Shown: piece after piece, positions 1-10,607 of the stretch
How the letters are laid out: the number at the start of each line of letters is the position of its first letter
Numbering within the stretch: the first letter of the stretch is position 1
Assembly: GCA_034440575.1 (NCBI GenBank)
Contig: JAOTOL010001071.1
Span: 1-64,000, forward strand
Reading direction: 5' to 3'
Length of the DNA stretch: 64,000 nucleotides
DNA from: Imbricaverruca yamaguchii
Taxonomy: Eukaryota > Arthropoda > Thecostraca > Neoverrucidae
Notes under the pieces: model-generated
What the model was told of the DNA's origin: nothing
Seen by the model: the letters and a program-made list of their open reading frames with translations, nothing else
Databases searched by the model: none
Program-made: the position numbers and the translations under genes

Positions 1-1203
1 ATGTGACGTCAATGCTAGGAGGTTTTTAAATTGATGGCAACCCGTCAGTGAAATTATTCAATTATACTGTAAATGCTTCTCCTTTGATTAAACAAAAAAA
101 AAAATATTTCAGTCTTGTGTACAAAATATTATTACCGCGGTTTTCCTATCAAAACTCATTTACGTGAAACTTGTCCACTGAATAAAGAGATGATATAAAT
201 CAAAGCTCAGCAGGGTATCAGGATTTTGTCCCGCCAGAAAATGTGCAAGGATAAATGATAGCTCAATTGAATTCATCGAATTTTGCCAGCGAATACCCAC
301 ACAAAGCATTCTAGCAAGTCAAACATACACAGGAATAACATGTGGCAGCGATCAGCAAGCGTATGAAGTATAGCAAGAACCGAAGAACCGCACGTAGTGA
401 GGCGAATGCGCTGAATGCGCAAGGTGGGTGTACATTTGCGCGAACGTTCGCGTGGTGGCGACAGGGCGGTGTGAGCTGAAATGCGTGAAATGTGATAAAC
501 AAATTCCGTTTTAAAGTTATTTGTATAGTTGTGCTTTTGTTTAGGAGCAATAGCTTGCCTCGAATGGAGGGTTGGCTGAAATCTGGAGGCTTCAAAACGA
601 TGGTGGTAGATATCTTCCACGGGAACATGAAGGTCACTAATTATGCCAATTAAAAAGTAGTCTAAATTCGTACTTATTATTAAAATGGTGGTATGCTGGC
701 CCCTGCTGAATCTCCCGTTACCCTATACGCAAATCCTGGGAACCCCACTGGCTCTCAACGATCTACAAAATGTCTTGCTTGGCCGCACCAGGCAGGACGA
801 ACCAATATGTGTCACACTTCGTAACACAAACAGCCGACATTACATCTACGCATCGCACAACCGGCTGTGTGCACAACTCTTGGCCGAACGTGTGGAGCCG
901 GCCGCCTGGCGAGTCCACCGAATGTGGCCACGCCGTTCGCTACGGCCGCCACCAGGGGCGATCAAAGTCGCCACACCCAGCCTGACCACTGCAGGGTCAG
1001 GGTCACTCTCCCTGCAGACCCGCCATAGTGCCGCCGTGCCACCAAGATTCGCAACGCACTGATACCGTGCCTCGAAGCTTCAAAGTCTGCCAGCGGTCTG
1101 ACTCTCGAGGTTCACGTTAGAGAGTTAGTCGCGTTCTGACAGTGCCGGCTCATGGCACACGTGACGGTCAGGAGAGTCCACGGACGGATTGCGAGTCACT
1201 GGT
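1..1203. other. Sequence downstream of Fringe, no gene recognised
   Basis: This stretch lies beyond the Fringe stop codon on the minus strand and should include its 3' UTR. I saw no clear poly(A) signal on the minus strand and no ORF with recognisable motifs. The segment from about 850 to 1080 is GC-rich with short open frames on the plus strand that look like chance. Confidence 0.4.
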
Positions 1204-1252
1204 TCACGAGCATGACGCCACGCCGTGCAGCAGGCAGTGCAGCGAGCGGAAC
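1204..1252 (-). CDS. fng: Fringe, last coding exon and stop
   Basis: Final coding exon of the Fringe O-fucosylpeptide 3-beta-N-acetylglucosaminyltransferase gene. It follows an acceptor reading ...gaatatttcag. Its first base completes the arginine codon left open by the exon at 3972-3890. It then encodes FRSLHCLLHGVASCS and a TGA stop at 1206-1204. Together with the preceding DPTR this gives DPTR-FRSLHC, which matches the conserved C-terminal 'DPxRFxSxHC' end of Fringe proteins. The phase (2 nt before, 1 nt here) fits exactly. The exon is only 49 nt, so its identification rests on motif, phase and acceptor together. A 45-bp minisatellite fills the intron before it. Confidence 0.85.
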
Positions 1253-1324
1253 CTGAAATATTCAGTGTGAGGTGACGTGTCAGCTGACGCAACACGGCAG
1301 CCCTTAGTTGGGCTTTAGGGCGCA

Positions 1325-1400
1325 CAGACAGCTTTTATTTGGGCTTGGAGCGCATCGACCATGTGGGTCACATAGCACAGGGCAGCTTCATACGCTCCCA
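1325..1400 (-). repeat. LINE/SINE 3'-tail relic
   Basis: The plus strand reads gggcttggagcgcatcgacc followed by atgtgggtcacatagc. This resembles the 3'-terminal hairpin of the minus-strand LINE at 10.6 kb and of the tRNA-derived SINEs, here diverged. It is probably the 3' end of an old retroposon in the last Fringe intron. No target-site duplication was found. Confidence 0.5.
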
Positions 1401-1609
1401 GTGGGAGGTTGACCTGGACGCATTGTCAGGGCTGGTAACTATCCATCTCCTCCAGACTTCCGCAAGTGAATCGACACGAAAATTGCCGTACCCTAGCAGG
1501 CCAATAGCACAGCTTAACGCCCTCAGACGGCTAGTAACAGGCGCAGCCGGGGGGGTAGGGGGGGGGCGGAACGAATAGGACGCCGCTTCCCTCTTGCGGG
1601 AGCAAGGGA

Positions 1610-3860
1610 GGTGAAGTATGACCGGTTATACGAAGAAGGGAGGTATGACCGGTGAATGGTATTACTAGGCGGCGGCAGTGGAGGGAGGGGAGATATGACT
1701 GGTGGATGCTTCAACTAGGTGACGGCATTGGATGGAGGTATGACCGGTGGATGGTGTCACTAGGTGAGACCACCCACCGGGGACCATCCACAGTGCAGTG
1801 AGAGAGGAGGTATGACTGGTGGACGGTCTCACTAGGTGACGGCAGTGGAGGAGGTATGACCGGTGGATGGTCTCACTAGGTGACGGCAGTAGTATGAGGT
1901 ATGACCGGTGGATGGTCTCACTAGGTGACGGCAGTAGTATGAGGTATGACCGGTGGATGGTCTCACTAGGTGACGGCAGTGGAGGGAGGTATGACCGGTG
2001 GATGGTTGTACTAGGTGACGGCAGTGGAGGGAGGGGAGGTATGACCGGTGGATGGTCTCACTAGGTGACGGCAGTGGAGGAAGGGGAGATATGACTGGTG
2101 GATGCTTCAACTAGGTGACGGCATTGGATGGAGTTATGACCGGTGGATGGTGTCACTAGGTGAGACCATCCACCAGCGAGACCATCCACCGGCGAGACCA
2201 TCCACAGTGGAGGGAGAGAGGGAGGTATGACTGGTGGATGGTCTCACTAGGTGACGGCAGTAGTATGAGGTATGACCGGTGGATGGTCTCACTAGGTGAC
2301 GGCAGTAGTATGAGGTATGACCGGTGGATGGTCTCACTAGGTGACGGCAGTAGTATGAGGTATGACCGGTGGATGGTCTCACTAGGTGACGGCAGTAGTA
2401 TGAGGTATGACCGGTGGATGATCTCACTAGGAGACGGCAGTAGTATGAGGTATGACCGGTGGATGGTCTCACTAGGTGACGGCATTAGTATGAGGTATGA
2501 CCGGTGGATGATCTCACTAGGAGACGGCAGTAGTATGAGGTATGACCGGTGGATGGTCTCACTAGGTGACGGCAGTAGTATGAGGTATGACCGGTGGATG
2601 GTCTCACTAGGAGACGGCAGTAGTATGAGGTATGACCGGTGGATGGTCTCACTAGGTGACGGCAGTAGTATGAGGTATGACCGGTGGATGATCTCACTAG
2701 GAGACGGCAGTAGTATGAGGTATGACCGGTGGATGGTCTCACTAGGTGACGGCAGTAGTATGAGGTATGACCGGTGGATGGTCTCACTAGGTGACGGCAG
2801 TAGTATGAGGTATGACCGGTGGATGGTCTCACTAGGTGACGGCAGTAGTATGAGGTATGACCGGTGGATGGTCTCACTAGGTGACGGCAGTAGTATGAGG
2901 TATGACCGGTGGATGGTCTCACTAGGTGACGGCAGTAGTATGAGGTATGACCGGTGGATGGTCTCACTAGGTGACGGCAGTAGTATGAGGTATGACCGGT
3001 GGATGATCTCACTAGGAGACGGCAGTAGTATGAGGTATGACCGGTGGATGGTCTCACTAGGTGACGGCAGTAGTATGAGGTATGACCGGTGGATGGTCTC
3101 ACTAGGTGACGGCAGTAGTATGAGGTATGACCGGTGGATGGTCTCACTAGGTGACGGCAGTAGTATGAGGTATGACCGGTGGATGGTCTCACTAGGTGAC
3201 GGCAGTAGTATGAGGTATGACCGGTGGATGGTCTCACTGGGTGACGGCAGTGAGGGAGGTATGACCGGTGGATGGTCTCACTAGGTGACGGCAGTAGTAT
3301 GAGGTATGACCGGTGGATGGTCTCACTAGGTGACGGCAGTGGAGGGGAGGTATGACTGGTGGATGGTCTCACTAGGTGACGGCAGTAGTATGAGGTATTA
3401 CCGGTGGATGGTCTCACTAGGTGACGGCAGTGGAGGGAGGAGGAGGTATGACTGGTGGATGGTCTCACTGGGTGACGCCAGTAGGGATGAGGTATGACCG
3501 GTGGATGGTCTCACTAGGTGACGGCAGTAGTATGAGGTATGACCGGTGGATGGTCTCACTAGGTGACGGCAGTAGTATGAGGTATGACCGGTGGATGGTC
3601 TCACTAGGTGACGGCAGTAGTATGAGGTATGACCGGTGGATGGTCTCACTAGGTGACGCAGTGGAGGGAGGTATGACCGGTGGATGGTCTCACTAGGTGA
3701 AGGCAGTGGAGGGAAGGGAGGTATGACGGGTGCATGGTCTCACTGGGTGGGACCATTTACAGTGGAGTGAGGGAGGGAGGTATGACCGCAGACTGGTGAG
3801 GAGTGAGAGAGTGGAGGTATGACTGATGGATGGTCTCACGACGTGACGGGAATGGACTGA
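1610..3860. repeat. 45-bp minisatellite in the last Fringe intron
   Basis: Tandem array with a 45-bp unit containing TATGACCGGTGGATGGTCTC and ACTAGGTGACGGC. The core from about 2,220 to 3,240 is nearly uniform, while both edges hold shortened or diverged units and GGGAGG insertions. Because 45 is a multiple of three, the unit stays open on both strands and yields long artefactual ORFs (374 and 327 codons). A variant unit carries two linked changes (GGATGATCTC and AGGAGAC) and recurs at about 2,419, 2,509, 2,690 and 3,004. The array sits between the exons at 3972-3890 and 1252-1204. Confidence 0.97.
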
Positions 3861-3889
3861 CGAGGTGAGTAGTTGGAGTGGAAACTCAC

Positions 3890-3972
3890 CGGGTGGGATC
3901 CTGCTCCAGTTCTAGACCTGCGACGTTTACTGTGTTTGCAGGAAGACGTTTCAAAGAGTAGCTCAGACTGAT
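3890..3972 (-). CDS. fng: Fringe, C-terminal-domain exon
   Basis: Coding exon of 83 nt, with acceptor ...cttcctccag and donor CCCG|gtgagt. It encodes ISLSYSLKRLPANTVNV, then AGLELEQDPT and the first two bases of an arginine codon. Fringe proteins carry an 'QVSFSYG...NVV.V.GF...DPTRF' segment here, and the SLSY and EQDPTR matches are clear. It enters in phase 0 from the exon at 5255-5161 and leaves with two bases, completed by the exon at 1252-1204. Confidence 0.92.
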
Positions 3973-4379
3973 CTGGAGGAAGCGAAAACAGAAGATTGTC
4001 AGCTCACCTGAAGTTCTTCCACCTCGCTCTCCATCGAAAGTTCCTTGCACAGACAACCCAGGAAACCGGCGACCGGGGAACACACTAAGCATGTCACGTC
4101 AGACCGTAGCCAATGCTGCTTCGAAGAACTGGTCAACTCTGAATGAATTGAACAGAAAGTTTTTCCATCGTAGCACATTCTAACTAGGAAACCTGGCCGA
4201 TGGCCTGTAGCACGAACGGATCGCTCGCCCAATGAGTAAGCCAAACTTACTTGGTGAAAGACAGTGAACATGGGCAGTCAGTATCTGAATGCACTCTGCA
4301 TAGTGTATACTGATGCATATAAACTCAACTAATGAAACGTGATGTTGGCAGAGCAGTCCTAGGGCAGGCATGGATGGGT

Positions 4380-4522
<143 letters not shown>

Positions 4523-5160
4523 GTGCGGGTGTGAAGAATGTTGGTGGACATATCCAATGGAGTGCGGTATTGGATGAGGCACTACACATCTTTTTGTTCC
4601 AACTTTTTTCTTGCTTTTTCCATGCCAATGTTCTCAACATAGCTATGAGTGGGGTCTCCCATTCCCAAAAAAAAAGATAGGGAAGCCGGCCCCTATGGCT
4701 CTCATTAAGTCTAAACACCATTACTTTGTGATTACGACTTAGGGTAGACGGAGGCACGTTGGACTGCGCAACTCCAGGAGCAGGCGTCCTTTGGTTATTC
4801 ACAGAACAGGACGTTCCTCTTAATACTGCAGGTAGCCTCGTCCCATTCAGATTCTTGCGAGATTCCTCCAGGTTGCAGATCTCACCGTCGTGTTTGGCTC
4901 CTTGAGCAATGATCCTACGTCCATCGCAAATAAAGCTTACTTCCCTTTGGCAAAACGCTTACTACTTCCTCGCTATAAAAGTCGAAAGGTATTCATCAAG
5001 TTGAAGGGTTCATCAAGTTCATCATAGCAAGTGTACCATCAGTCGCAGACAGAAATCTCTCGAGTTTGGCCATTAAACATTACTTACGATATGTCTATAC
5101 TGGTCTTGGCCACGCCAAAGTACAAGTGACCTGGTGTGTGAAGATGCCTCTCAGCATTAC

Positions 5161-5255
5161 CTGGTGCTTGAGGTCGTCACTCGGTATGGCGGACAGCTGC
5201 TCCAGGTGCGAGTGAAACTCGGCGATGTGCGTCAGGCGTATCCGATGGGACTCCC
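5161..5255 (-). CDS. fng: Fringe exon with the FHSHLE motif
   Basis: Coding exon of 95 nt, acceptor ...ctctgctgccag and donor CACCAG|gtaatg. It reads ESHRIRLTHIAEFHSHLEQ and then LSAIPSDDLKHQ. FHSHLE is a Fringe-family signature. Joined to the exon at 8596-8526 it gives PDDVTLGYI, 14 residues, then FHSHLE. That is the same spacing as I recall for Drosophila Fringe. The intron bases are open as far as a stop at 5,095, but the downstream exon beginning ISLSY continues the family pattern, so the donor at 5,160-5,159 is preferred. Confidence 0.93.
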
Positions 5256-5469
5256 CTGGCAGCAGAGATCGGACAGTGCGAAACAAGCATTGCTACCACT
5301 CCCCTGATGTTTGTCACACCGAGAACCAGTCTAGGCAGCACAAACTTTATCCCTGACTAAGCTGATTGTTAGGGTTGTACGGTGAGTCAACATCCCTAAC
5401 TAAGCAGCCAGGCGCTTCCCTACATTTGTGTTCCGTCGATACGGTAAGGTGCTTGTCTCCAATGGGTCA

Positions 5470-5925
5470 TTCTTTGGGAAACTCGACACCCAGAAGGCCT
5501 GTTTCAACACAGCACCACCTCGGAATCCCATGCAAGTTTGTGTATGGGGTTGTCTAGGCCCGAAAACACGAATCTGAGGTCCTTAGGTCCCTAGGTCTAA
5601 CGGTTATTGCGTCACGATGCCGTCATATGGTGACCTTTTTCTCATCATTGCAGATTTCAATTTGATATAACTCCGAGGTTTATGATTATTTTTCCATTCT
5701 GTCAAATGTTTTGCAAAGCAGACGTAGTATGGTATTGCATAATATTTTTATGAATTTTTACATCCATGGTTTATTATTTTTACATGATATATTTTACATA
5801 TCATTTTTCGAAAAATGTGTTGATTTTCGAAAAACATCCATATTCTGATTCTCCGTGCAATTCTGTATATAAAGAATCAACGGATAGAGTGGGCGAACTC
5901 TTGGGACACCGTCAGAAAAATCGCA
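5470..5925 (+). repeat. Left arm of an about 450-bp inverted repeat
   Basis: This segment matches the reverse complement of 7808-8290. Shared landmarks are the outer CAGCACCACCTCGGA block, the GTTATTGCGTCACGATG region, the AT-rich stretch with TTTTCGAAAAATG, and the inner CGATTTTT/GAAAAATCG end. It is either the end of a DNA transposon whose interior is 5,926-7,807 or one of two opposed copies of a dispersed repeat. It lies in a Fringe intron. Confidence 0.85.
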
Positions 5926-6035
5926 GACATACCACCGGATGTGCCTTCATTTGGAGTAGCGTTGTGAATAGCTGAGCGCGAGTGTGGCTGGTGGATCCAG
6001 TGAGGGTGGGGATTGGGCGAGGGTATGGGGGAGGA

Positions 6036-6354
6036 GCATGGGCGTCGCCACCGGGGGGTCAGGGGGTCGGACCCCCCACTTTGAAAACTAGGGCGGTAAA
6101 CTCCCAAAAAACAACCGGTCAACGATACACACACATCGGACATCCGACATCACGACCCGTTCACAGCATTTTCCCTTATAATTACCAGACATTAACTCAC
6201 AACCGGTCAACAATACAATCACCAGACACCGTGCCAACATCGCTTCCCCCCCCCGGTCGAGAAGTCCTGGGCCTGGACTGGCCCCACTAAACCGAGTGGC
6301 TAGATCCGTCCCTGAGACCGACCCTCCAAATAAAAATCCGTGGCGACGCCCTTG
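6036..6354. mobile_element. Putative MITE with GGCGTCGCCAC termini
   Basis: The left end reads CATGGGCGTCGCCACCGG and the right end GTGGCGACGCCCTTGT, inverted matches of about 15 bp. GGAGGAG occurs just outside both ends (about 6,030 and 6,355) and could be a 7-bp target-site duplication. The interior has no coding potential and includes C-rich and G-rich runs. It sits inside the inverted repeat 5470/8290. Confidence 0.55.
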
Positions 6355-7807
6355 TGGAGGAGACCAGAGTTTTTGCTGGGCTGCGTCAGTCGTGTACAGT
6401 GAGCGGCATCTTTATGGGAAGATGGACTGAGGGGAGTTCAGGACACTGCACAGTGTAGAATGGTGTCCCGTGCGATATAATAAGATGCCCGCGCGACTGA
6501 ACCGATAGAAATTCCGATTTCCTCTGGATTTTTACATTTAGGACATTCCCCGGGCTTCAAAGGAATGCGTCGGCGAAAGGTTATTTTCGATTAACGACAG
6601 TTTTCACTAGTTTGAATGTTGAGGTCCGCGAAGTCGCATATGCGGCCACCTGAGTCGCGCTTCTGGGCCGAAAACAGTGGAAGCTCCTCGTGCCCTTCAC
6701 AAGTTTTGCTGAAGCGAAACTCTGTGACAGCATTGTCGCTGTCTTCTTGACGTCTGCCTGGGAGACGTAGATGAATTCGATCCCTGTGGGACGAAATTTT
6801 CATCAGCTCCCTTGCAAGTATTTGTCATCCCGATCGCACAATCTTCGCTCTTTTCAGCATTTCACATATGAAATATTGTTACGAGTATCTAGAAAACGGG
6901 TAAGAAATGCGCTACTTTCACTCGCCCTTTTGACGGGTGTCATAGTGAACGGACTATTTATTTCTTTATAAAGATCAGTTTTTGATCCTGGGTAACCAGT
7001 GAAGGCTTAGGTATATTGACCTGATGTGCCCTGAATACCCAAAATCCCGCGAAAACTAGAATCTGACAGAAAATTGCGAAAAATGGCGCCAATAAAAAAA
7101 AGATTGCAATTAGGAACAGTACCTGATGTGTGTCGAGCAGAAGTTAAACATAGCTTCCGGGCTCAATATCTGGTCTCCGTCTGGCCGCTAAATTGCGAGA
7201 GTATGGGCAAGCCAGGCACGGCTTCCCCCCCCCCGCCCCGCTCAACAACACATCCGCCACACGGGCGCGCTCACCGACATCGCTTCCCCCCCCCCCCAAC
7301 CTTAATCAGCAACACTTCCGCCGCCAAGGAAGGTTTGGTGCCCTTTTGGAGATGACCTTGGGCCCTTTTGGTGAGATGCCCCTGACAGAGTTCCTGGCTA
7401 CGTGCCTGCTCACAGACCGTTGTGGATATGGTCTAGATTCAGAGGAATTAGTGACAGGTTATGTAAAGCCGGATGTATATTTGAGAAATTTCATGAAATG
7501 CAGCGCGTTTTAAATTGTTTTGTGCTGCTATGTCATTCTACGCCATTCTCGACTGCAGTCGCAACTTGATTATTCTTGGACAACCGGAAATTCCCACCGT
7601 ATAAACACTACGGCGCATTGCCCCCCAGCCCCCTCCCTCCCCCATTAAATACATACGCTGCTGATTGGAGATGACCGATGCAGCTCACCGCAAACCTGAA
7701 CGCTACCCCCACCCTGGATGGTATCCAGCAGCGAGGTTCTCGCCCATAGTTGCATTGTGCATAGCGCTGCTGCAACAGCCAGGACAGAGGCCAGTTGACA
7801 GTGCTAT
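6355..7807. other. Intronic stretch, no gene recognised
   Basis: The interior of the large inverted repeat. It has C-rich patches near 7,225-7,300 that resemble the C-rich patch at 6,240 inside the MITE-like element, so another relic of that family may be present. No transposase motifs or Fringe-like exon were seen. Confidence 0.4.
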
Positions 7808-8290
7808 GTTATAACGATTTTTTTTACGGTGTTCGAGGGGTGCGCCCATTCTATTTTTGATTGTTTCGAATACAGAATTGCACGGACAATCAGAATATGG
7901 ATGTGTTTCGAAAATCGACACTTATACACTTTTCGAAAAATGATATTATATAAAATAGATAATGTAAAACGTAATAAAACATGGATGTATAAATTGATGA
8001 AAAATATCATGCAATATATTTTTGCATATTCATACTACGTCTGCTTTACAAAACATTTTACAGAATGGAAAATAATGATAAACCTCCGAGTTATATCGCA
8101 TTGAAATTTGCAATGAGCAGAAAGTCAGCATATGACGTCATCGTGACGCAATAACCGTTACACCTATGGACCTAAAAACCTCAGATGCGTGTTCTCGGGC
8201 CTAGACAACCCCATACACAAACTTGCATGGGAATCCGAGGTGGTGCTGTGTTATCGAGGTGTGGAGTTTCCAGAGAATGACCTCAATGGC
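7808..8290 (-). repeat. Right arm of the about 450-bp inverted repeat
   Basis: Reverse-complement partner of 5470-5925, with substitutions and small indels throughout. The outer end, read on the minus strand, is GGTCATTCTCTGGAAACTCC, matching the left outer end GGTCATTCTTTGGGAAACTC. It ends about 240 bp from the Fringe exon at 8596-8526. Confidence 0.85.
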
Positions 8291-8525
8291 AAGCATACGA
8301 TTGAGCATCATGGCTGCAGGAGCAGGCCTAAGAATGGATGTGGCTAGGTAGGCTTGCCCAGCCGCTTTTGCAACCTCGATCAAATAGGAAGGGGGGTGAT
8401 GTCTCATCTCCAACACACGCACATGTATATCGCGTGGCTCAACATACATGCTTTGGGAGACGCTACAAAATCTTCCTTTCAGTTAAACCGCGCAAATGAC
8501 GTTCTCGTCATTCATAGATACCGAC

Positions 8526-8596
8526 ACAAAATGTAGCCCAGTGTGACGTCATCCGGCATGCTGAGTCGTCGACAGCTGTTCTCCAGTTGGCCGTGT
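8526..8596 (-). CDS. fng: Fringe exon with the PDD motif
   Basis: Coding exon of 71 nt. The acceptor is ...catcgtctgttacag. The exon encodes HGQLENSCRRLSMPDDVTLG and then YIL. The family motif is (L/M/F)PDDVT(L/M)G(Y/F)I, and the acidic residues here lie in the active-site region of Fringe enzymes. The exon starts with one base that completes the serine codon left by 8998-8780. It ends with one base at a T|gtcggt donor, which is GT but otherwise weak. The phase and the downstream spacing to FHSHLE require this donor. Confidence 0.92.
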
Positions 8597-8779
8597 CTGT
8601 AACAGACGATGCATTTGTCTAAAGAACTGTATAATTCAGCTGCATTTTAACTGAGAAGTTGGCGCCTGAAGTTCTTTCAGTGGTGAGTGATGAAAATAAT
8701 GTGATGAAGATACTGGGTGCGACACTGGTACCAAGTCATATTCATGCAATGCGTGAGCATGTGACCTTCAGAAACTCAC

Positions 8780-8998
8780 GATAAACTCGCGGCTGCTTGC
8801 AACAGCGTTGCCCGACTGATGCAGAAGCCGGCGCCGCCGGTGGCGAATCGCACAGGCACTGCTTCGGCACGTGATCGGTAGATGACTTTGCCGTGCTCTC
8901 TTCCCAGATACCACGGTTGACGAGGTTGATACGAGACCAGCATGGCTTGCAGAGCGGCCGTGTTGACGTAGTTATCGTCATCGAAATGGCAGAACCAT
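8780..8998 (-). CDS. fng: Fringe catalytic exon with the DDD motif
   Basis: Coding exon of 219 nt with acceptor ...cgctattgcag and donor TTATC|gtgagt. It encodes WFCHFDDDNYVNTAALQAML near its start and RFATGGAGFCISRATLLQ near its end. WFCHFDDDNYVN contains the metal- and UDP-sugar-binding DxD motif and is diagnostic of Fringe. The enzyme adds GlcNAc in beta-1,3 linkage to O-fucose on Notch EGF repeats in the Golgi, changing which Notch ligands signal. The usual FWFATGGAGFC reads VRFATGGAGFC here, and the segment between YLG and RFAT is short. Phase in is 1 base, phase out is 2 bases. Confidence 0.97.
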
Positions 8999-10302
8999 CT
9001 GCAATAGCGCGCGCCTTCCGTCTTGATAACATACAGAACCATGCGAAGCAGAGCATAACAGTTCGAAATGCATAATTCAGCTTTTTGGATTGCTGAATTG
9101 AATACACTTTCAGACATCTAAGCTGATGAATTCTGGAACATTACTCTACGCAATGTCCACAAGTGGTAGCACTACGGTAACGGTGAGGAATATTGACTAA
9201 ACGTGACCACTTTCGACCGCTCTATTTCGTATTTCAGGCAGATGGTCCGCGCCTGTTAAAAAGATAGATCTTTGGCTGTCCATGGGATTAATGATAGGTG
9301 ACGCGTGTGGTTCGGAATCAGGCTACGATCTGACGCAGCAGTCTTCGTCCTGGGCTCATAGTGCATGTGCCATATGACTCTTTTTCTGGGGGGAAGTCGT
9401 CGATATCGGCTAATTATATTCATATCCCTTCTACATCGACCCACGGCTGAGCCCCTAGTAGTAGAAATATGCATAGGCGGCGTCGCCACCACGGACGTGG
9501 GAGACGCGCACCCCACAATTCCAAATTTAGCATTACAACTATGACGGTGCATGAAAATATTTATCAAAAATGCATCCGGTCAATGGGTGTAGGAGCCAAT
9601 CGGGTCGGTATGGAGGCTTTCATTTATTTGTTCCATCACTAACATACCACATAATTCATATCAAAGCTCCTATTTGTAAACATGGGACCAAGCAGCATTC
9701 ACTGAAAAAAAAATTTGCTCTTCAACCGTGTCTTGCGTACGAATAATTCCTTGCTTCCTTCACCAATAATCTCGTTCCCAACAAGAATTAGACAGTGTAG
9801 CCGCCAATGGAAACCTAGAACAGGAGGCCGATAACAAGATGAAAAAAAATCCCCACATAAAAAAAAACTTGAAACCGGGCCCCGCAAAAAAATATATCAG
9901 GCCAAATCCGGGGGCTTCTTAACCCTGGTTGTAGGTTGTGGCCCAGAAAAATATACCAGCACCACATTATCCTAGTTGCATCCCTGGCCACAGGTACCGG
10001 AACATTTTCACCGAGGGGTTGGACTCTGATTAATGGTCTATGATAGATATTTGTGTAGGTCAATTCACGAATTATCTCCAAAGTACAGCCTCTGTTCCAT
10101 TGGGAGATACTGGCAGGCAAATAGCGCATGACCTGCCGGTGGTCGTTGTCCGTGATCCACGTGATCCACGTGGACACGGCGGCCTCTCGCCGCCACCCAG
10201 ACGATACGGATGGGTGTCGACTGTGCAGCCTCAGAGTCGCCTCTTTCCTCCTGGACGTACGATGACTCGAGGACTAACTACCCAGGCGGGATTTACACGC
10301 GC
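8999..10302. other. Fringe intron, no gene recognised
   Basis: Intron sequence between the catalytic exon and the LINE region. A segment at about 9,466-9,500 contains GGCGGCGTCGCCACCACGG, resembling the termini of the MITE-like element at 6,036. Nothing else was recognised. Confidence 0.4.
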
Positions 10303-10389
10303 ACCGGAGGAGGGTGTGAGTGTGTGTGTGATTGTGGTTTTAGGGCGCATCGACCATGGTTGGTCATTTAGCGCCCAACTGGAGGAGGG
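10303..10389 (-). mobile_element. Hairpin-only micro-retroposon, copy 1
   Basis: On the minus strand the insert begins at or within two bases of a 34-nt hairpin (10376-10343): outer stem GGGCGC/GCGCCC, inner stem GACC/GGTC, loop AACCAT. A tail TAAAACCACAATCACACACA follows. The hairpin and the adjoining tail are identical to the copy at 18,674-18,733. Flanks ACCGGAGGAGGG (10303-10314) and ACTGGAGGAGGG (10378-10389) look like a 12-bp target-site duplication with one mismatch. Confidence 0.7.
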
Positions 10390-10607
10390 GACAGGGGCGC
10401 AATTCGCTCACCCGTTCCGCTCTACGACGATGTCTCATGAACGGATAAGGGTGTGGTAGTGCATCCTTGTGAAGGTGTCACAAGTTGGTTAGCACATCCA
10501 TGCAAAATTATTTTTAAAATCCTTTGATGAATATAGGCACGGGGGATGCGATGTCAACGGACCGACCGCCCGGCCGCCTTGCGTTCAAGGTCACAAAGGT
10601 TATTAGG

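Noticed and set aside
2160..3468. Long ORFs (374 codons plus, 327 codons minus) that could pass for repeat proteins
   Set aside because: They only trace the 45-bp minisatellite, whose length is a multiple of three, and they are open on both strands.
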